Both the position numbers and the translations under genes were made by a program. The notes under the pieces are model-generated. The model did no database searches, was not told the DNA's origin, and saw nothing but the letters and a program-made list of their open reading frames with translations. DNA of 64,000 nucleotides from Trichococcus alkaliphilus (GTDB lineage Bacteria > Bacillota > Bacilli > Lactobacillales > Aerococcaceae), in assembly GCF_003008695.1 (NCBI RefSeq), contig NZ_PXZT01000006.1, forward strand, positions 62,001-126,000, read 5' to 3'. This document shows positions 34,301-42,638 of the stretch, one piece after another (the first letter of the stretch is position 1; each line of letters begins with the position of its first letter).

Positions 34301-34429
34301 GCGTCGGCGAATGATAACCTGATTGTTGCAGGATTTGGTTATTATCCAAATGAAATCGATGTTTTGGGAAATAGTTTTGACTATAGTGTGAATAATTTGG
34401 CTCTTAAAGTTACCAAGATTACAGCTTAA
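31343..34429 (+). CDS. Large secreted repeat protein (Thr-Pro-Glu repeats, three 122-residue repeats, Asp-box propeller-like end)
   Basis: 1028 residues. A signal peptide (about 1-26, ending ARA|DT) is followed by a low-complexity region (about 50-235) of ETPTPETPTT units. Three 122-residue repeats follow (about 260-610), each with YIRNTGDYPVVTY-, TTYTVKSLGS- and LYVYLSNYAN-like segments, beta-rich and possibly carbohydrate binding. The last 400 residues look propeller-like, with a single clear Asp-box SDDFGENW. No LPxTG, SLH or other anchor is seen, so it may be secreted or held by polysaccharide. The signal-peptide end resembles that of the NodB protein at 44945-48409. No known function is recognised. 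Confidence 0.75.
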   Translation: MRNKISLLTPILLMSLLYGNVKEARADTVESIATTQMVNSVTTETPPETLTPETPTPETPITETPTPETPPPETPTTETLTPETPTTETPTTETPTTETPTTETPTPETPTTETPTPETPTTETPTPETPTTETPTPETPTTETPTPETPTTETPTPETPTTETPTPETPTTETPTTESSITETPTPETPTTETPTPEPPITETSTKETPTTEPPTTENPTTENPTTETPITENPTTDTLSPTALSLTENVATERYEDLNVWVSGDGNVFIRNTGDYPVVTYKAILEADTTYTVKSLGSGNDRFRIAVMNSTVSLTNAGDEVLVDRVINLDNSLIEYTFHNLNGSELYVYLSNYANSLADISVSLIPTEPEILSTVRLEGTNIFVSEDNNVYIRNTGDYPVVTYKATLEADTTYTVKSLGSGNDRFRIAVMNNTVSLTNAGDAVLVDRVINLDNSLTEYTFHNLNGVELYVYLSNYANTLADISVSSFPTEPEIISAVRLEGMNVYVPGDGNIYIQNTGDYAVVTYMAAIEANTTYTVKSLGSDNDRFRIAVMNSLVSLENSGDTVLADKVINLDNSLTEFTFRNLEGVWLYVYLSSYENPASKVEITKIANQVSYSLEISAVTYPETDDWNIYPTLFGVKTSNAVAGQQPQTVGWLYYSGYQILYAEGNPTNMVKIAEWDSSLAYEGYDGPENYSPYMTPDGDIIFVFRGEQLAPLDYSYVGILEEARQNPIIYPAYDYDNPFVIDFGDSIKPTSWLQNSGADFVYAEDFFIFAEYTRPIHEMSYVWKVTVPFDDPENWRIVKEFEVSGSYTEGFEHGHSVSYDPYSGVILLTVGDDNDSAKIYQSDDFGENWYVVVESQEKYARLLNFVYTEDKVYWASDSGQPDMHAFLSVDRNSDGTPNFDSITEIYNFGYVPGEKATYTTAYISDPNGLLFLDRFDSPTNMPLEILFWSFETNSMYTVAVLNALEGEYLTYGFRNEAVNWYASANDNLIVAGFGYYPNEIDVLGNSFDYSVNNLALKVTKITA
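31490..32055 (+). repeat. 30-base tandem repeats coding for Thr-Pro-Glu units
   Basis: The coding sequence is built from 12- and 30-base units. In 31650-31818 the 30-base unit (10 codons, TPETPTTETP) is repeated almost without change, with adjacent 60-base lines identical. Such identity implies recent slippage or strong correction, so copy number probably varies between strains. Confidence 0.9.
32122..33170 (+). repeat. Three 366-base in-frame direct repeats
   Basis: Copies begin at 32122, 32488 and 32854, exactly 366 bases (122 codons) apart. Copies 1 and 2 are very similar at the DNA level; copy 3 is more diverged. They code for the beta-rich repeat domains of the secreted protein. Confidence 0.88.
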
Positions 34430-34486
34430 TTACGAACGGTTTGATAATTAAATGAGAGGTTCTCCAAATATTTGCAGATCTTTATT

Positions 34487-34524
34487 AAAGGGCGTTGATG
34501 AAATAATTTTCATCAGCGTCTTTT
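34487..34524 (+). terminator. Terminator after the large secreted protein
   Basis: A GCGTTGATGAAA stem (34492-34503) pairs with TTTCATCAGCGTC with a G-T pair, flanked by AAAG and TTTT. Confidence 0.7.
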
Positions 34525-34690
34525 ATTATGGAACCGAATGATGAAGAGATTTAGCTGCTTATATTTGCATGAATTATCCGCTACGATGGGAAATATTATG
34601 CCTGTATGGTTTTTTTATAAAAATTTTTCCAAACCATCCTTTTCATGTATAATAAGAAAGAATAATTTATAGGAAGAGGATAGAATAAAT

Positions 34691-35440
34691 ATGATAACTT
34701 TAAAATCTGAACGCGAAATTCAAGCTATGGAAGAGTCAGGTGCAATTTTGGCGGGAGTCCATGAGGAATTGCGCGGTTTCATTAAGCCAGGTCTGACTAC
34801 GATGGAGATCAACAACTTCGTGCAGTCGCGCATCGAAGCGGCTGGAGCCATCTGCGAACAAATCGGTTTCGAAGGGTACGAATATGCGACTTGCACGAGC
34901 GTCAACGACGAGATCTGCCATGGCTTCCCGGGCAAGTATGTGCTGAAGGACGGCGATCTGATCAAGGTTGATACCGTCGTCAACTACAAAGGCGCCATGT
35001 CAGATTCTTGCTGGAGCTATGTCGTCGGCGAAGCGACACCTGAAGTGAAACGCCTTATGGAAGTGACCGAGAAGGCATTGTATCTGGGCATCGAACAGGC
35101 TAGAGCAGGCAACCGTGTCGGTGATATCGGCCATGCGATCCAAACTTACGTCGAAAGCGAAGGTTTCTCTGTTGTCCGCGAGTTCATCGGCCACGGCATC
35201 GGACCGACGATGCACGAAAGCCCGTCCATTCCGCATTATGGTGACGCAGGTAAAGGTCTGCGCCTTAAGGAAGGCATGACGATCACGATCGAGCCGATGG
35301 TCAACACAGGAGCTTGGAAGTCCAAAATGGACGAAAATGGCTGGACTGCCCGCACGAAAGACGGCGGCCTGAGCTGCCAATTCGAGCACACGATTGCCAT
35401 CACCAAAGAAGGCGCGAGAGTATTGACGCAACAAAAATAA
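34691..35440 (+). CDS. map: Type I methionine aminopeptidase
   Basis: 249 residues. Typical type I features are present: CTSVNDEICHGFP, DLIKVDTVVNYKGAMSDS (metal Asp), GHGIGPTMHE (His) and TIEPMVN (Glu). It removes the initiator Met from new proteins in the cytosol. GGAAGAGGA lies before the ATG. It is a housekeeping gene set inside the polysaccharide region and its GC-rich codons contrast with the AT-rich neighbours, so it may mark an edge between acquired modules. Confidence 0.95.
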   Translation: MITLKSEREIQAMEESGAILAGVHEELRGFIKPGLTTMEINNFVQSRIEAAGAICEQIGFEGYEYATCTSVNDEICHGFPGKYVLKDGDLIKVDTVVNYKGAMSDSCWSYVVGEATPEVKRLMEVTEKALYLGIEQARAGNRVGDIGHAIQTYVESEGFSVVREFIGHGIGPTMHESPSIPHYGDAGKGLRLKEGMTITIEPMVNTGAWKSKMDENGWTARTKDGGLSCQFEHTIAITKEGARVLTQQK

Positions 35441-35534
35441 ATAGCGGCAATGAAAACGTAGCTTTTATTTATTAAGTTGTAAAATAAGTTATAGTTATTT
35501 CAAAAATGATATAGTAGAATATGTTATAGTAGGG

Positions 35535-35570
35535 AAGCCTGAGTTGTATGCGTTCAGGCTTCTTGTTTTG
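35535..35570 (+). terminator. Hairpin with T-tract in the leader of the first Wzz gene
   Basis: The stem AAGCCTGA (35535-35542) pairs with TCAGGCTT (35554-35561), followed by CTTGTTTTG. Two TATAGT-like -10 words lie just upstream (35510-35530), so the hairpin could be a leader attenuator rather than the end of map. Confidence 0.5.
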
Positions 35571-35612
35571 AAGAAATGCCAAGAGGCAATAATCAGATTT
35601 TGGAGGGAAACA

Positions 35613-36356
35613 ATGGAAGAAGAAGAGATTTCTTTAGGTGAAATTTTTGCAATCATAAAGCAGCGACTGTTGCTGATCATCAGTTTGGGCATCGTTGGTT
35701 TGCTTGTATCAGCGCTCTATACTTTTTTCCTGGTGACGCCGATGTACGACTCCACCACGCAACTGTTGGTTAATCGCACGTCCGACAGCGCCAACGAGAT
35801 TCAACTCAGTGACATCAATACAAACGTGCAGATGATCAATACCTACAAGGACATCATCAAGGGGCCGGTCATCCTGGGCGATGTGAAAGATAATTTGTCG
35901 TCCAATTACACAGTCGGCGAATTGGCGAACATGGTGACAATCGGTTCGAACGAGAATTCGCAAGTCTTCTCCATGACCGTTATTTCCGCCGATCCGGTCG
36001 AAGCGGCCGAGATCGCGAACGAAATCGCGACAACTTTCCAGACCAATATAGGCGAAATTATGAAGGTCGAGAATGTCTCAATCATTTCTGAAGCGGTCGT
36101 TGATCCTAATCCGATTTCACCTAATGTCTTGATGAATTTGGTATTGGGCGCGCTGGTGGGCGGCATGCTGGGACTTGGCTTAGCCTTTCTGCAGCATTTC
36201 ATGGACCGCTCTATCCGCGACAACCAATTCATTACGCAAACGATCGGTTGGCCTGACTTGGGTGTCATCTCTGAAATGGATGGGGATGAGATTGCGGCAA
36301 TCTCCCAATACCAAGTGACCGAAACAGCCAAAAGCAGAAGAGAGAGGGTAAGATAG
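35613..36356 (+). CDS. Wzz/CpsC-type polysaccharide co-polymerase and kinase activator, copy 1
   Basis: 247 residues with two membrane helices (about 24-45 and 180-202) enclosing an extracellular coil: the Wzz plan. ISLGEIFAIIKQRLLLI starts the first helix and NPISPNVLMNLVLGALVG the second. It controls chain length and activates the BY-kinase encoded next. I chose the ATG at 35613 behind GGAGGG. It forms a two-gene unit with the kinase and has a paralogue at 49233. Confidence 0.9.
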   Translation: MEEEEISLGEIFAIIKQRLLLIISLGIVGLLVSALYTFFLVTPMYDSTTQLLVNRTSDSANEIQLSDINTNVQMINTYKDIIKGPVILGDVKDNLSSNYTVGELANMVTIGSNENSQVFSMTVISADPVEAAEIANEIATTFQTNIGEIMKVENVSIISEAVVDPNPISPNVLMNLVLGALVGGMLGLGLAFLQHFMDRSIRDNQFITQTIGWPDLGVISEMDGDEIAAISQYQVTETAKSRRERVR

Positions 36357-36357
36357 G

Positions 36358-37065
36358 ATGGCCAGAAAAAAAGATAAACATGTGCGCCAAAATACCGGGC
36401 TCATCACAATGGCTTTGCCTGGTTCTGCCATATCGGAACAGTTCCGGACTTTGCGGACGAACATCCAGTTCTCAATGGTGGATAATAACCTGAAGGCTTT
36501 GTCCATCGTCTCCGCGGCTCCGAATGCCGGTAAATCGACTGTTTCGGCCAACTTGGCAGTGACCTTCGCATCCCAAGGGATGCGTGTCCTGATCGCCGAC
36601 TGCGACTTCAGAAGACCGACCGTACACAAAAATTTCAGCCTGCCGAACGGGCATGGCATGACGACCCTTTTGACCGACAAGAGCGGCTCCATCGAGGATC
36701 ACATCCAGACGACCAAAATGGAGAACCTGTTCGTCATGACGAGCGGACCGATTCCGCCGAACCCGGCGGAATTGCTGTCCAGCAAACGCATGATCCAATT
36801 GGAGCATGAACTGGAAGGCATGTTTGACCTTGTCATCTACGATACCCCGCCTTTGCTGGGCTTTGCGGATGCTCAGATCATCGCCGGACGCGTCGATGGC
36901 GTCATTTTCGTCGTGAACCACGGCATCGCGACCAAAGACGAAGTATCACGCGCATCGGAATCCCTGAAGATGGTCAATGCCAACGTGCTTGGCGCCGTCT
37001 ACAACCGCGTACCGATCAACAGCAACGACAACAGTTACTATTATTACTACAATCAAGAAGAATAA
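36358..37065 (+). CDS. Bacterial tyrosine kinase (BY-kinase, CpsD/CapB type), copy 1
   Basis: 235 residues. The Walker A motif is SAAPNAGKSTVSANLA, Walker A' is VLIADCDFRRPT, and Walker B is LVIYDTPP. The C-terminus is a tyrosine cluster (SYYYYYNQEE), the usual autophosphorylation site. It works with the Wzz protein just upstream (one base gap) to regulate polysaccharide length. No matching PHP phosphatase follows this copy, unlike copy 2 at 49996. Confidence 0.92.
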   Translation: MARKKDKHVRQNTGLITMALPGSAISEQFRTLRTNIQFSMVDNNLKALSIVSAAPNAGKSTVSANLAVTFASQGMRVLIADCDFRRPTVHKNFSLPNGHGMTTLLTDKSGSIEDHIQTTKMENLFVMTSGPIPPNPAELLSSKRMIQLEHELEGMFDLVIYDTPPLLGFADAQIIAGRVDGVIFVVNHGIATKDEVSRASESLKMVNANVLGAVYNRVPINSNDNSYYYYYNQEE

Positions 37066-37166
37066 GTTAGTCTTTGTAATGCTCAGAGAGAAACATCTTC
37101 CCTTAGGGGAAATATAAAGTCAAAATAACTATGAAAATAATTCTGTCTTTTACATTTATTAAACCG

Positions 37167-37218
37167 AAAAATCCCCATAAATCGCGTTATAAACATGCGT
37201 TTGTGGGGATTTTTTTTG
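37167..37218 (+). terminator. Terminator after the first BY-kinase
   Basis: AAAAATCCCCA (37167-37177) pairs with TGGGGATTTTT (37204-37214), followed by more T; the large loop contains a small inner hairpin. Confidence 0.8.
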
Positions 37219-37370
37219 GTATATAGATATGTATGTTTGCTTTTATTTTTTTCAGTAGGAGGGAATCTATTCTTGGTCAAGTTCATCCAATATATTTCTT
37301 AATTTGTTACAAATCACAAAAAGTGTGATTGAATAAAATCTCGCTTTTTATGTAAATTGTCCCCCTTAAA

Positions 37371-37379
37371 TGGTATAAT
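37371..37379 (+). promoter_or_regulatory. Extended -10 promoter of the second polysaccharide unit
   Basis: TGG directly precedes TATAAT (37374-37379). The -35 region 17 bases upstream (TGTAAA) is weak, as expected for an extended -10 promoter. It lies about 80 bases before the phosphoglycosyl transferase start. Confidence 0.55.
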
Positions 37380-37461
37380 TAGATTGTATAGCTTATTTTA
37401 CTATTTTTTAATAAATTGCTAAACCGAGTAATTAGCGGAGACTTTGGAGGAACATTAAAAA

Positions 37462-38061
37462 ATGTATGGAAAACTGAAACGAATGATTGATTTTGCTCTG
37501 TCTGTTTTGGCTATTGTCGTGCTGTCCCCGGTCTTTTTGATTTTGATTGTTGCGATAAAATTAGACTCACCAGGGCCAATTTTCTTCAGACAGAAAAGGG
37601 TAGGGACAAACAAAAAGTATTTCAATATCCTGAAGTTCCGGACGATGCGTATCGACACACCGAAAGACATGCCAACCCATTTATTGAACAATCCGGAACA
37701 ATACATCACAAAAGTTGGGAAATTCCTGAGAAAGACCAGCTTGGATGAATTGCCGCAGATTTTCAATATTATCGTTGGCGAAATGGCCATCATCGGTCCT
37801 CGCCCTGCGCTTTGGAATCAATATGATCTGATAGCAGAAAGGGATAAGTATGGTGCCAACAATGAGCGGCCTGGATTGACCGGTTGGGCGCAAATCAATG
37901 GCCGCGATGAATTGTCGATTGAAGTGAAAGCGGCTTTGGACGGCGAATATATCCAAAAAATGGGCTTTGCCTTTGACGTGAAATGCTTCATCGGAACGAT
38001 CACTAGTGTGTTGAAGAGCGACGGTGTAGTTGAAGGCGGAACAGGAGCGACAAACGAATGA
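37462..38061 (+). CDS. Initiating phosphoglycosyl transferase (short, PglC-like)
   Basis: 199 residues, the short monotopic type. One N-terminal hydrophobic re-entrant helix (RMIDFALSVLAIVVLSPVFL) is followed by FFRQKRVGTNKKYFNILKFRTM, TSLDELPQIFNII, GPRPALW and RPGLTGWAQINGRD. It links the first sugar phosphate to undecaprenyl phosphate. GGAGGAAC lies before the ATG. It overlaps the next gene by four bases, which suggests the two act on the same sugar. Confidence 0.93.
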   Translation: MYGKLKRMIDFALSVLAIVVLSPVFLILIVAIKLDSPGPIFFRQKRVGTNKKYFNILKFRTMRIDTPKDMPTHLLNNPEQYITKVGKFLRKTSLDELPQIFNIIVGEMAIIGPRPALWNQYDLIAERDKYGANNERPGLTGWAQINGRDELSIEVKAALDGEYIQKMGFAFDVKCFIGTITSVLKSDGVVEGGTGATNE

Positions 38062-38924
38062 AGACAATATTGATTACGGGTGCCAACAGTTATATCGGCA
38101 ACGCCTTTGAAAAATGGCTCTCACAATGGGCCGATAATTATCGAGTGGATACTGTTGAAACAAGAAATGGTGAATGGCAAGAGAAGGATTTTTCCGAATA
38201 TGATGTCATTTTCCATGTTGCTGGGATAGCCCATCAGGATGCGAAAGCGGACCAAGAAGAATTTTACTACAAAGTGAATCGAGATTTGACTATTGCGGTC
38301 GCCGAAAAGGCAAAAGAAGAAGGATGCAAACAGTTCATATTTATGAGCAGCATGATTGTCTATGGCGCCAGCAGCAAGATTGGCGAAACTAAAGTCATAA
38401 CTAAGGAGACGATCCCCCATCCAGCCAATTTCTACGGAAACAGTAAGCTGTTGGCGGAGCAAGGAATTCTACCTTTGCAGTCGGATGACTTCAACGTTGT
38501 TGTTTTGCGTCCACCGATGATTTATGGTAGAGGTTCTAAAGGGAACTATCCTTTGCTGGCGAAATTTGCCAAGATATCGCCCTTTTTCCCGGATGTGGAA
38601 AATCAGCGTAGTATGCTTCATATCGACAATCTAACGGAATTCATTCGTCTGATGATCGACAATGAAGAGAGCGGTATTTTCTTCCCACAAAACAAGGAGT
38701 ACGTGAAGACTTCCGAAATGGTCAGGAAGATTGCAGCCGCAAGTGGGGGGAGCATCAGACTGGTCAAATTTTTAAATCCGTTGCTGAAGGTATTGGGTAA
38801 AAAAGTGAATGTGGTCAATAAAGTATTCGGCAGTTTGCTTTATGAAAGAGAAATGTCCGATTATCGATTTGATTACCAAATAAATGATTTGGCTGCTTCC
38901 ATCGCCAAAACGGAAGAGCTTTAA
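38058..38924 (+). CDS. NAD-dependent nucleotide-sugar epimerase/reductase
   Basis: 288 residues, extended SDR family. ITGANSYIGNAFE is the cofactor loop and FYGNSKLLAEQ gives the YxxxK pair, with SSMIVYGASS before it. Such genes placed directly after a PglC-like transferase usually make its UDP-sugar substrate; which sugar is not readable. ATGA overlap with the previous gene. Confidence 0.85.
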   Translation: MKTILITGANSYIGNAFEKWLSQWADNYRVDTVETRNGEWQEKDFSEYDVIFHVAGIAHQDAKADQEEFYYKVNRDLTIAVAEKAKEEGCKQFIFMSSMIVYGASSKIGETKVITKETIPHPANFYGNSKLLAEQGILPLQSDDFNVVVLRPPMIYGRGSKGNYPLLAKFAKISPFFPDVENQRSMLHIDNLTEFIRLMIDNEESGIFFPQNKEYVKTSEMVRKIAAASGGSIRLVKFLNPLLKVLGKKVNVVNKVFGSLLYEREMSDYRFDYQINDLAASIAKTEEL

Positions 38925-38997
38925 AAAGTTTCCCCCGCATCTTTCCGCTGTGAGTGGGGAAGAACAATGAACAAAGAGCGAAGGGATAGGTAGCATA

Positions 38998-40104
38998 ATG
39001 AAGCCAATAAGGGTATTACATGTGTTGAACAGCTTGGGTAGCGGTGGTGCCGAGTCATTTATAATGAGTGTTTACAGAAATATTAATAGGCAAGAAGTAC
39101 AGTTTGACTTTCTTATCAGGGATGATAAGAATAATATCCTGATTGACGAAATAAAAGAGTTGGGTGGAGAGGTATTTATCCATCCCGAATTCCCGAAGAA
39201 AGCAATCCAAAACTATGTCACTCTGTATGAATTTATGAAGAATAAGCATACGGATTATGAGGCGGTACATGTACATGCGAATGCGCTTCTGTATGTCAGC
39301 CCCATTATTCTGGCTAAAAAATTTAAAATCAATCATCGGATCATGCATAGCCACAACAGCCGAGTGGCGAACGGAAACGGCCTCTATAAGCTGATTCATA
39401 ACAGCAACAAAAAAAGAATCAAAAAATATACAACCGCGAATTTTGCCTGTGCAGATTTTGCCGGGAAATGGATGTTCAATGATGATTACATCGTAATCAA
39501 TAATGCGATTGACACCAAAAAATTCAAATTCGATGAAAAGAGCAGAGCGGAGATCAGGAAAGAATTCCATCTGGAGGGGAAATTCGTTCTGGGCAATATC
39601 GGTAGATTCGTTTATCAGAAAAATCATGATCTTTTGATTGATATTTTTATGGAAGTGCGCAGGAAAAACCCGGATGCCTACTTACTGTTGGTGGGTGAAG
39701 GTGAGCTTAAGGCTGCTGTCGAAGATAAAGTGACTAAGAATAACCTTCAGGATTATGTCATATTTGCCGGTGTCCGTAAGGATGTACAAAAACTATTGTC
39801 GGCAATGGACCTATTTGTTATGCCCTCAAGATTTGAGGGTCTGCCGATTGTTCTGGTAGAAGCTCAAAATTCGGGTTTACAGTGTATTACCACGAAAGAC
39901 GTCGTGACAGCTGAAACGAAGATAACAGAATTGCTTCACTTCGTACCGGCCGAAGATAGTCCTGGGAAGTGGGCTGATATGGCCACGACATTGCGAAATA
40001 ACGGCTATCAAAGGACAACTCAAAGTGCCGCGTTAAGCACTGCAGGATTTGATATCGTCGTTTTGGCTAGGGAACTGGAGAAATTTTATTTGGGCAAAGG
40101 ATAG
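38998..40104 (+). CDS. Family 4 glycosyltransferase
   Basis: 368 residues, GT-B fold: RVLHVLNSLGSGGAESFIM at the N-terminus, VHVHANALLYV, then GRFVYQKNHDLLIDIF and the sugar-nucleotide site MPSRFEGLPIVLVEAQ with the E-x7-E pair. It retains the nucleotide-binding signature, so it should be an active retaining transferase. Codons are AT-rich. It is followed by a second GT4. Confidence 0.9.
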   Translation: MKPIRVLHVLNSLGSGGAESFIMSVYRNINRQEVQFDFLIRDDKNNILIDEIKELGGEVFIHPEFPKKAIQNYVTLYEFMKNKHTDYEAVHVHANALLYVSPIILAKKFKINHRIMHSHNSRVANGNGLYKLIHNSNKKRIKKYTTANFACADFAGKWMFNDDYIVINNAIDTKKFKFDEKSRAEIRKEFHLEGKFVLGNIGRFVYQKNHDLLIDIFMEVRRKNPDAYLLLVGEGELKAAVEDKVTKNNLQDYVIFAGVRKDVQKLLSAMDLFVMPSRFEGLPIVLVEAQNSGLQCITTKDVVTAETKITELLHFVPAEDSPGKWADMATTLRNNGYQRTTQSAALSTAGFDIVVLARELEKFYLGKG

Positions 40105-40195
40105 ACCATTACGTCTAATTTTGGAAAGGCCGATTGAAAAAAGGCGGCAAGGAAATAGTGTGTCCACGTACATTGCTGAAACGGAGGAGTATTGG

Positions 40196-41350
40196 TTGAA
40201 GAAAGCATTAATGTTAAGTTCAGTTGCATCTATGATTGATCAGTTTAATATGTCCAACATTAATATTTTGCAAAATTTAGGGTTTGAGGTACATGTGCTG
40301 GCGAATTTTCAGGATCCTGGTACTATTACGCAAGAACGTGCGGATAAACTCAAAGTCAAGTTGGAAAAAATGAATGTTAAAATATATGATGTGGATATGC
40401 ATAGATATCCGGCCAGCAAGGAAAACTGGATAGCATACAAAACAATCAAGCAGATCATCGAAACAGAAAAATATGATCTGATTCATTGCCATTCGCCTAT
40501 TGGAGGTGTGTTGGCAAGGTTGGCCGCCAATAAATCCAGAAAACTGTTTGGTACAAAGGTTATCTATACTGCACATGGCTTCCATTTTTTCAAAGGCGGC
40601 CCCTTAAAAGACTGGCTAGTCTTTTATCCAATTGAAAGATACCTATCCCGATATACGGATGTACTTATTACCATCAACCAGGTCGATTCGGCCGTTGCCG
40701 GCAAATTCCGTATGAAAAAGTTGGAATACATACCCGGTGTTGGGCTGGACACAAATAAATTTGAAACGGTTGCCATTGATATAAGTAAAAAGAGGGAAAT
40801 GCTAGGAATTCCGAATGATGCCTTCGTAATCTTATCTGTCGGTGAGTTATCCGCCAGAAAAAATCATCAGGTCATCATTGATGCCCTGCACAAACTCAAT
40901 AATAGTAAGCTATATTATTTGATATGCGGCAAAGGCGATACAGAAAATGAACTGAAGGAGATGATCCAGCGTTTTGACTTGGATAACCGTGTGTTTTTGT
41001 TGGGATATCGTAGCGATATCAATGAATTGAATCAAATAGCCGATGTATCGGCTTTTCCTTCCAGAAGGGAAGGTTTGGGAATAGCAGGACTTGAGGCCAT
41101 GGCGGCTGGGTTACCTATCCTGACATCAAATGTGCAGGGCATCCCCGACTACTCAATTAACCGAGTAACCGGATTTAATTACGATCCGATGGATGCGGAT
41201 GGCTTTGCCAGTGGCATCAAGACGCTTTTTGATGAGCCCGCTTTGGCTGCACAAATGGGATCCAACAATCGCCAAGCCGTAAAAAAATATGATATCAAAA
41301 ATGTAAATAAAATAATGCGCAGAATATACAGTGATTTGAGTAGCCAATGA
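40196..41350 (+). CDS. Family 4 glycosyltransferase
   Basis: About 384 residues. MLSSVASMIDQFNMSNI opens the N-terminal domain, HCHSPIGGVLARLAA and YTAHGFHFFKGGP follow, and the C-terminal site is FPSRREGLGIAGLEAMAAGLP. The start is a TTG at 40196 with GGAGGAG six bases upstream; the longer frame from 40049 would overlap the previous gene and has no ribosome site. This style is close to EpsD/CapM-like transferases of exopolysaccharide clusters. Confidence 0.88.
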   Translation: MKKALMLSSVASMIDQFNMSNINILQNLGFEVHVLANFQDPGTITQERADKLKVKLEKMNVKIYDVDMHRYPASKENWIAYKTIKQIIETEKYDLIHCHSPIGGVLARLAANKSRKLFGTKVIYTAHGFHFFKGGPLKDWLVFYPIERYLSRYTDVLITINQVDSAVAGKFRMKKLEYIPGVGLDTNKFETVAIDISKKREMLGIPNDAFVILSVGELSARKNHQVIIDALHKLNNSKLYYLICGKGDTENELKEMIQRFDLDNRVFLLGYRSDINELNQIADVSAFPSRREGLGIAGLEAMAAGLPILTSNVQGIPDYSINRVTGFNYDPMDADGFASGIKTLFDEPALAAQMGSNNRQAVKKYDIKNVNKIMRRIYSDLSSQ

Positions 41351-41365
41351 GGATAATGCAGCTAT

Positions 41366-42586
41366 TTGTGTGTAAGTGATGGGGGTATACATTTTTTGGA
41401 AAAGAATAAAATATATAGAGTATCATTAGTATATCAGCTTTTGTTTTTGGAATATTCTTTACTGACCATATTTGTATATTTTCTCTCCAAGCGTGTGGGA
41501 TTTTTAGGCATCACCTTGCCTATCACCGGTGGTGGAGATGATGGATACTTCTATTGGGAACAAGTAAAATCTTTCCTAAATGGCGGTCAGATAATCAATA
41601 CTTCAATCTATCCAGGTCTGATCAGTCGCTTGGTGGCGGCGGTCGGTTTCGAGGATGTCATTGTCATAAGGACATTCAATTATCTGGGCTTCATTCTGCT
41701 GGTCTTGGTGGCGGCATTGTTGCTGAAGGAAATCCAGCGGGGCTTTTCTTTGGAGAAACAGCCTCTGTCCGACGATGCATTTGTGCGGACAAACCTGATG
41801 TTGGGTTCATTTTTTATGTTCTACCTGAGTTTGCTGATGACCGCAAACTTATCCATCTACAGGGATATATGGATTTATTTTTTTTATTCGGTTTCCATCT
41901 ATTTGGTGGGCAAAATAATTTTTCAGAAGGCCTATCGCTTTCTGTTTTTGCTCCTGCCCAGCATTGTATTTCTGGGCGGTTTTCGGACGTATGCATTGGT
42001 TGCATTCATCGTGGCGACGATTCTTAACCTGTTGATGCATAACAGCAAAAATCTGATGAAATACATCGTTGGCGCAATCATAGTATTTACAATCTATTAT
42101 ACCTTTTTCATTGATTTGACCTTGCCGATTGTGCACATGTCGTTAAGAGGGGCATTGGCATTCCGACAGTTGGGAGTAGAAGTTCTAAATGGCGGCAGTA
42201 ACATGTACATTAATCTAAATCAGTCAAACATAATTCTTTTCCTCTTGAACTATCTCTATAGTTTTATCGGAAACCTTGTCGGACCTTTTTTCTGGCATAT
42301 CAATAGCGGAATGCAATTGCTTGTATTTATACTCGAAAGCATTCCGATGATAGGTATCTTGTATTATCTGATTAGACATCGGCATGAGATATCCAAAGAA
42401 GAAATATTTACACTGGTCTACGCGTTTGTTTGGATCGCATTCATTGCGCTCAGCAATGACAATATAGGCACGGCAACACGTTTGCGCGTCAATGGATGGA
42501 TTCCGATTTTGCTCGTGTATATTTCTTTGTGGAATCGCAATTCAGAGAACAAAAGGAATGTGAAGCTGATGGATATTATCAAGTAG
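41366..42586 (+). CDS. Polytopic membrane protein, possible polysaccharide polymerase (Wzy)
   Basis: About 400 residues with around ten hydrophobic segments. An early loop after the first helix has GGGDDGYFYWEQV, an acidic motif of the kind seen in GT-C transferases. No Wzy family signature is recognised; the call rests on the fold and on its place between glycosyltransferases, in a cluster that otherwise has no polymerase. The start is uncertain: TTG at 41366 or TTG at 41396. A GT-C glycosyltransferase is the main alternative. Confidence 0.6.
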   Translation: MCVSDGGIHFLEKNKIYRVSLVYQLLFLEYSLLTIFVYFLSKRVGFLGITLPITGGGDDGYFYWEQVKSFLNGGQIINTSIYPGLISRLVAAVGFEDVIVIRTFNYLGFILLVLVAALLLKEIQRGFSLEKQPLSDDAFVRTNLMLGSFFMFYLSLLMTANLSIYRDIWIYFFYSVSIYLVGKIIFQKAYRFLFLLLPSIVFLGGFRTYALVAFIVATILNLLMHNSKNLMKYIVGAIIVFTIYYTFFIDLTLPIVHMSLRGALAFRQLGVEVLNGGSNMYINLNQSNIILFLLNYLYSFIGNLVGPFFWHINSGMQLLVFILESIPMIGILYYLIRHRHEISKEEIFTLVYAFVWIAFIALSNDNIGTATRLRVNGWIPILLVYISLWNRNSENKRNVKLMDIIK

Positions 42587-42638
42587 ACGTCATTTTCTGA
42601 TGAGGAGGACATAATTACAAGGTAATTATGATAAAAAT

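Larger units (their letters stand above)
37066..37461. other. Intergenic region: kinase terminator and promoter of the next unit
   Basis: Holds the terminator at 37167-37218 and an extended -10 (TGGTATAAT) at 37371-37379, giving a new transcript that starts with the phosphoglycosyl transferase. Nothing else was seen. Confidence 0.5.
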
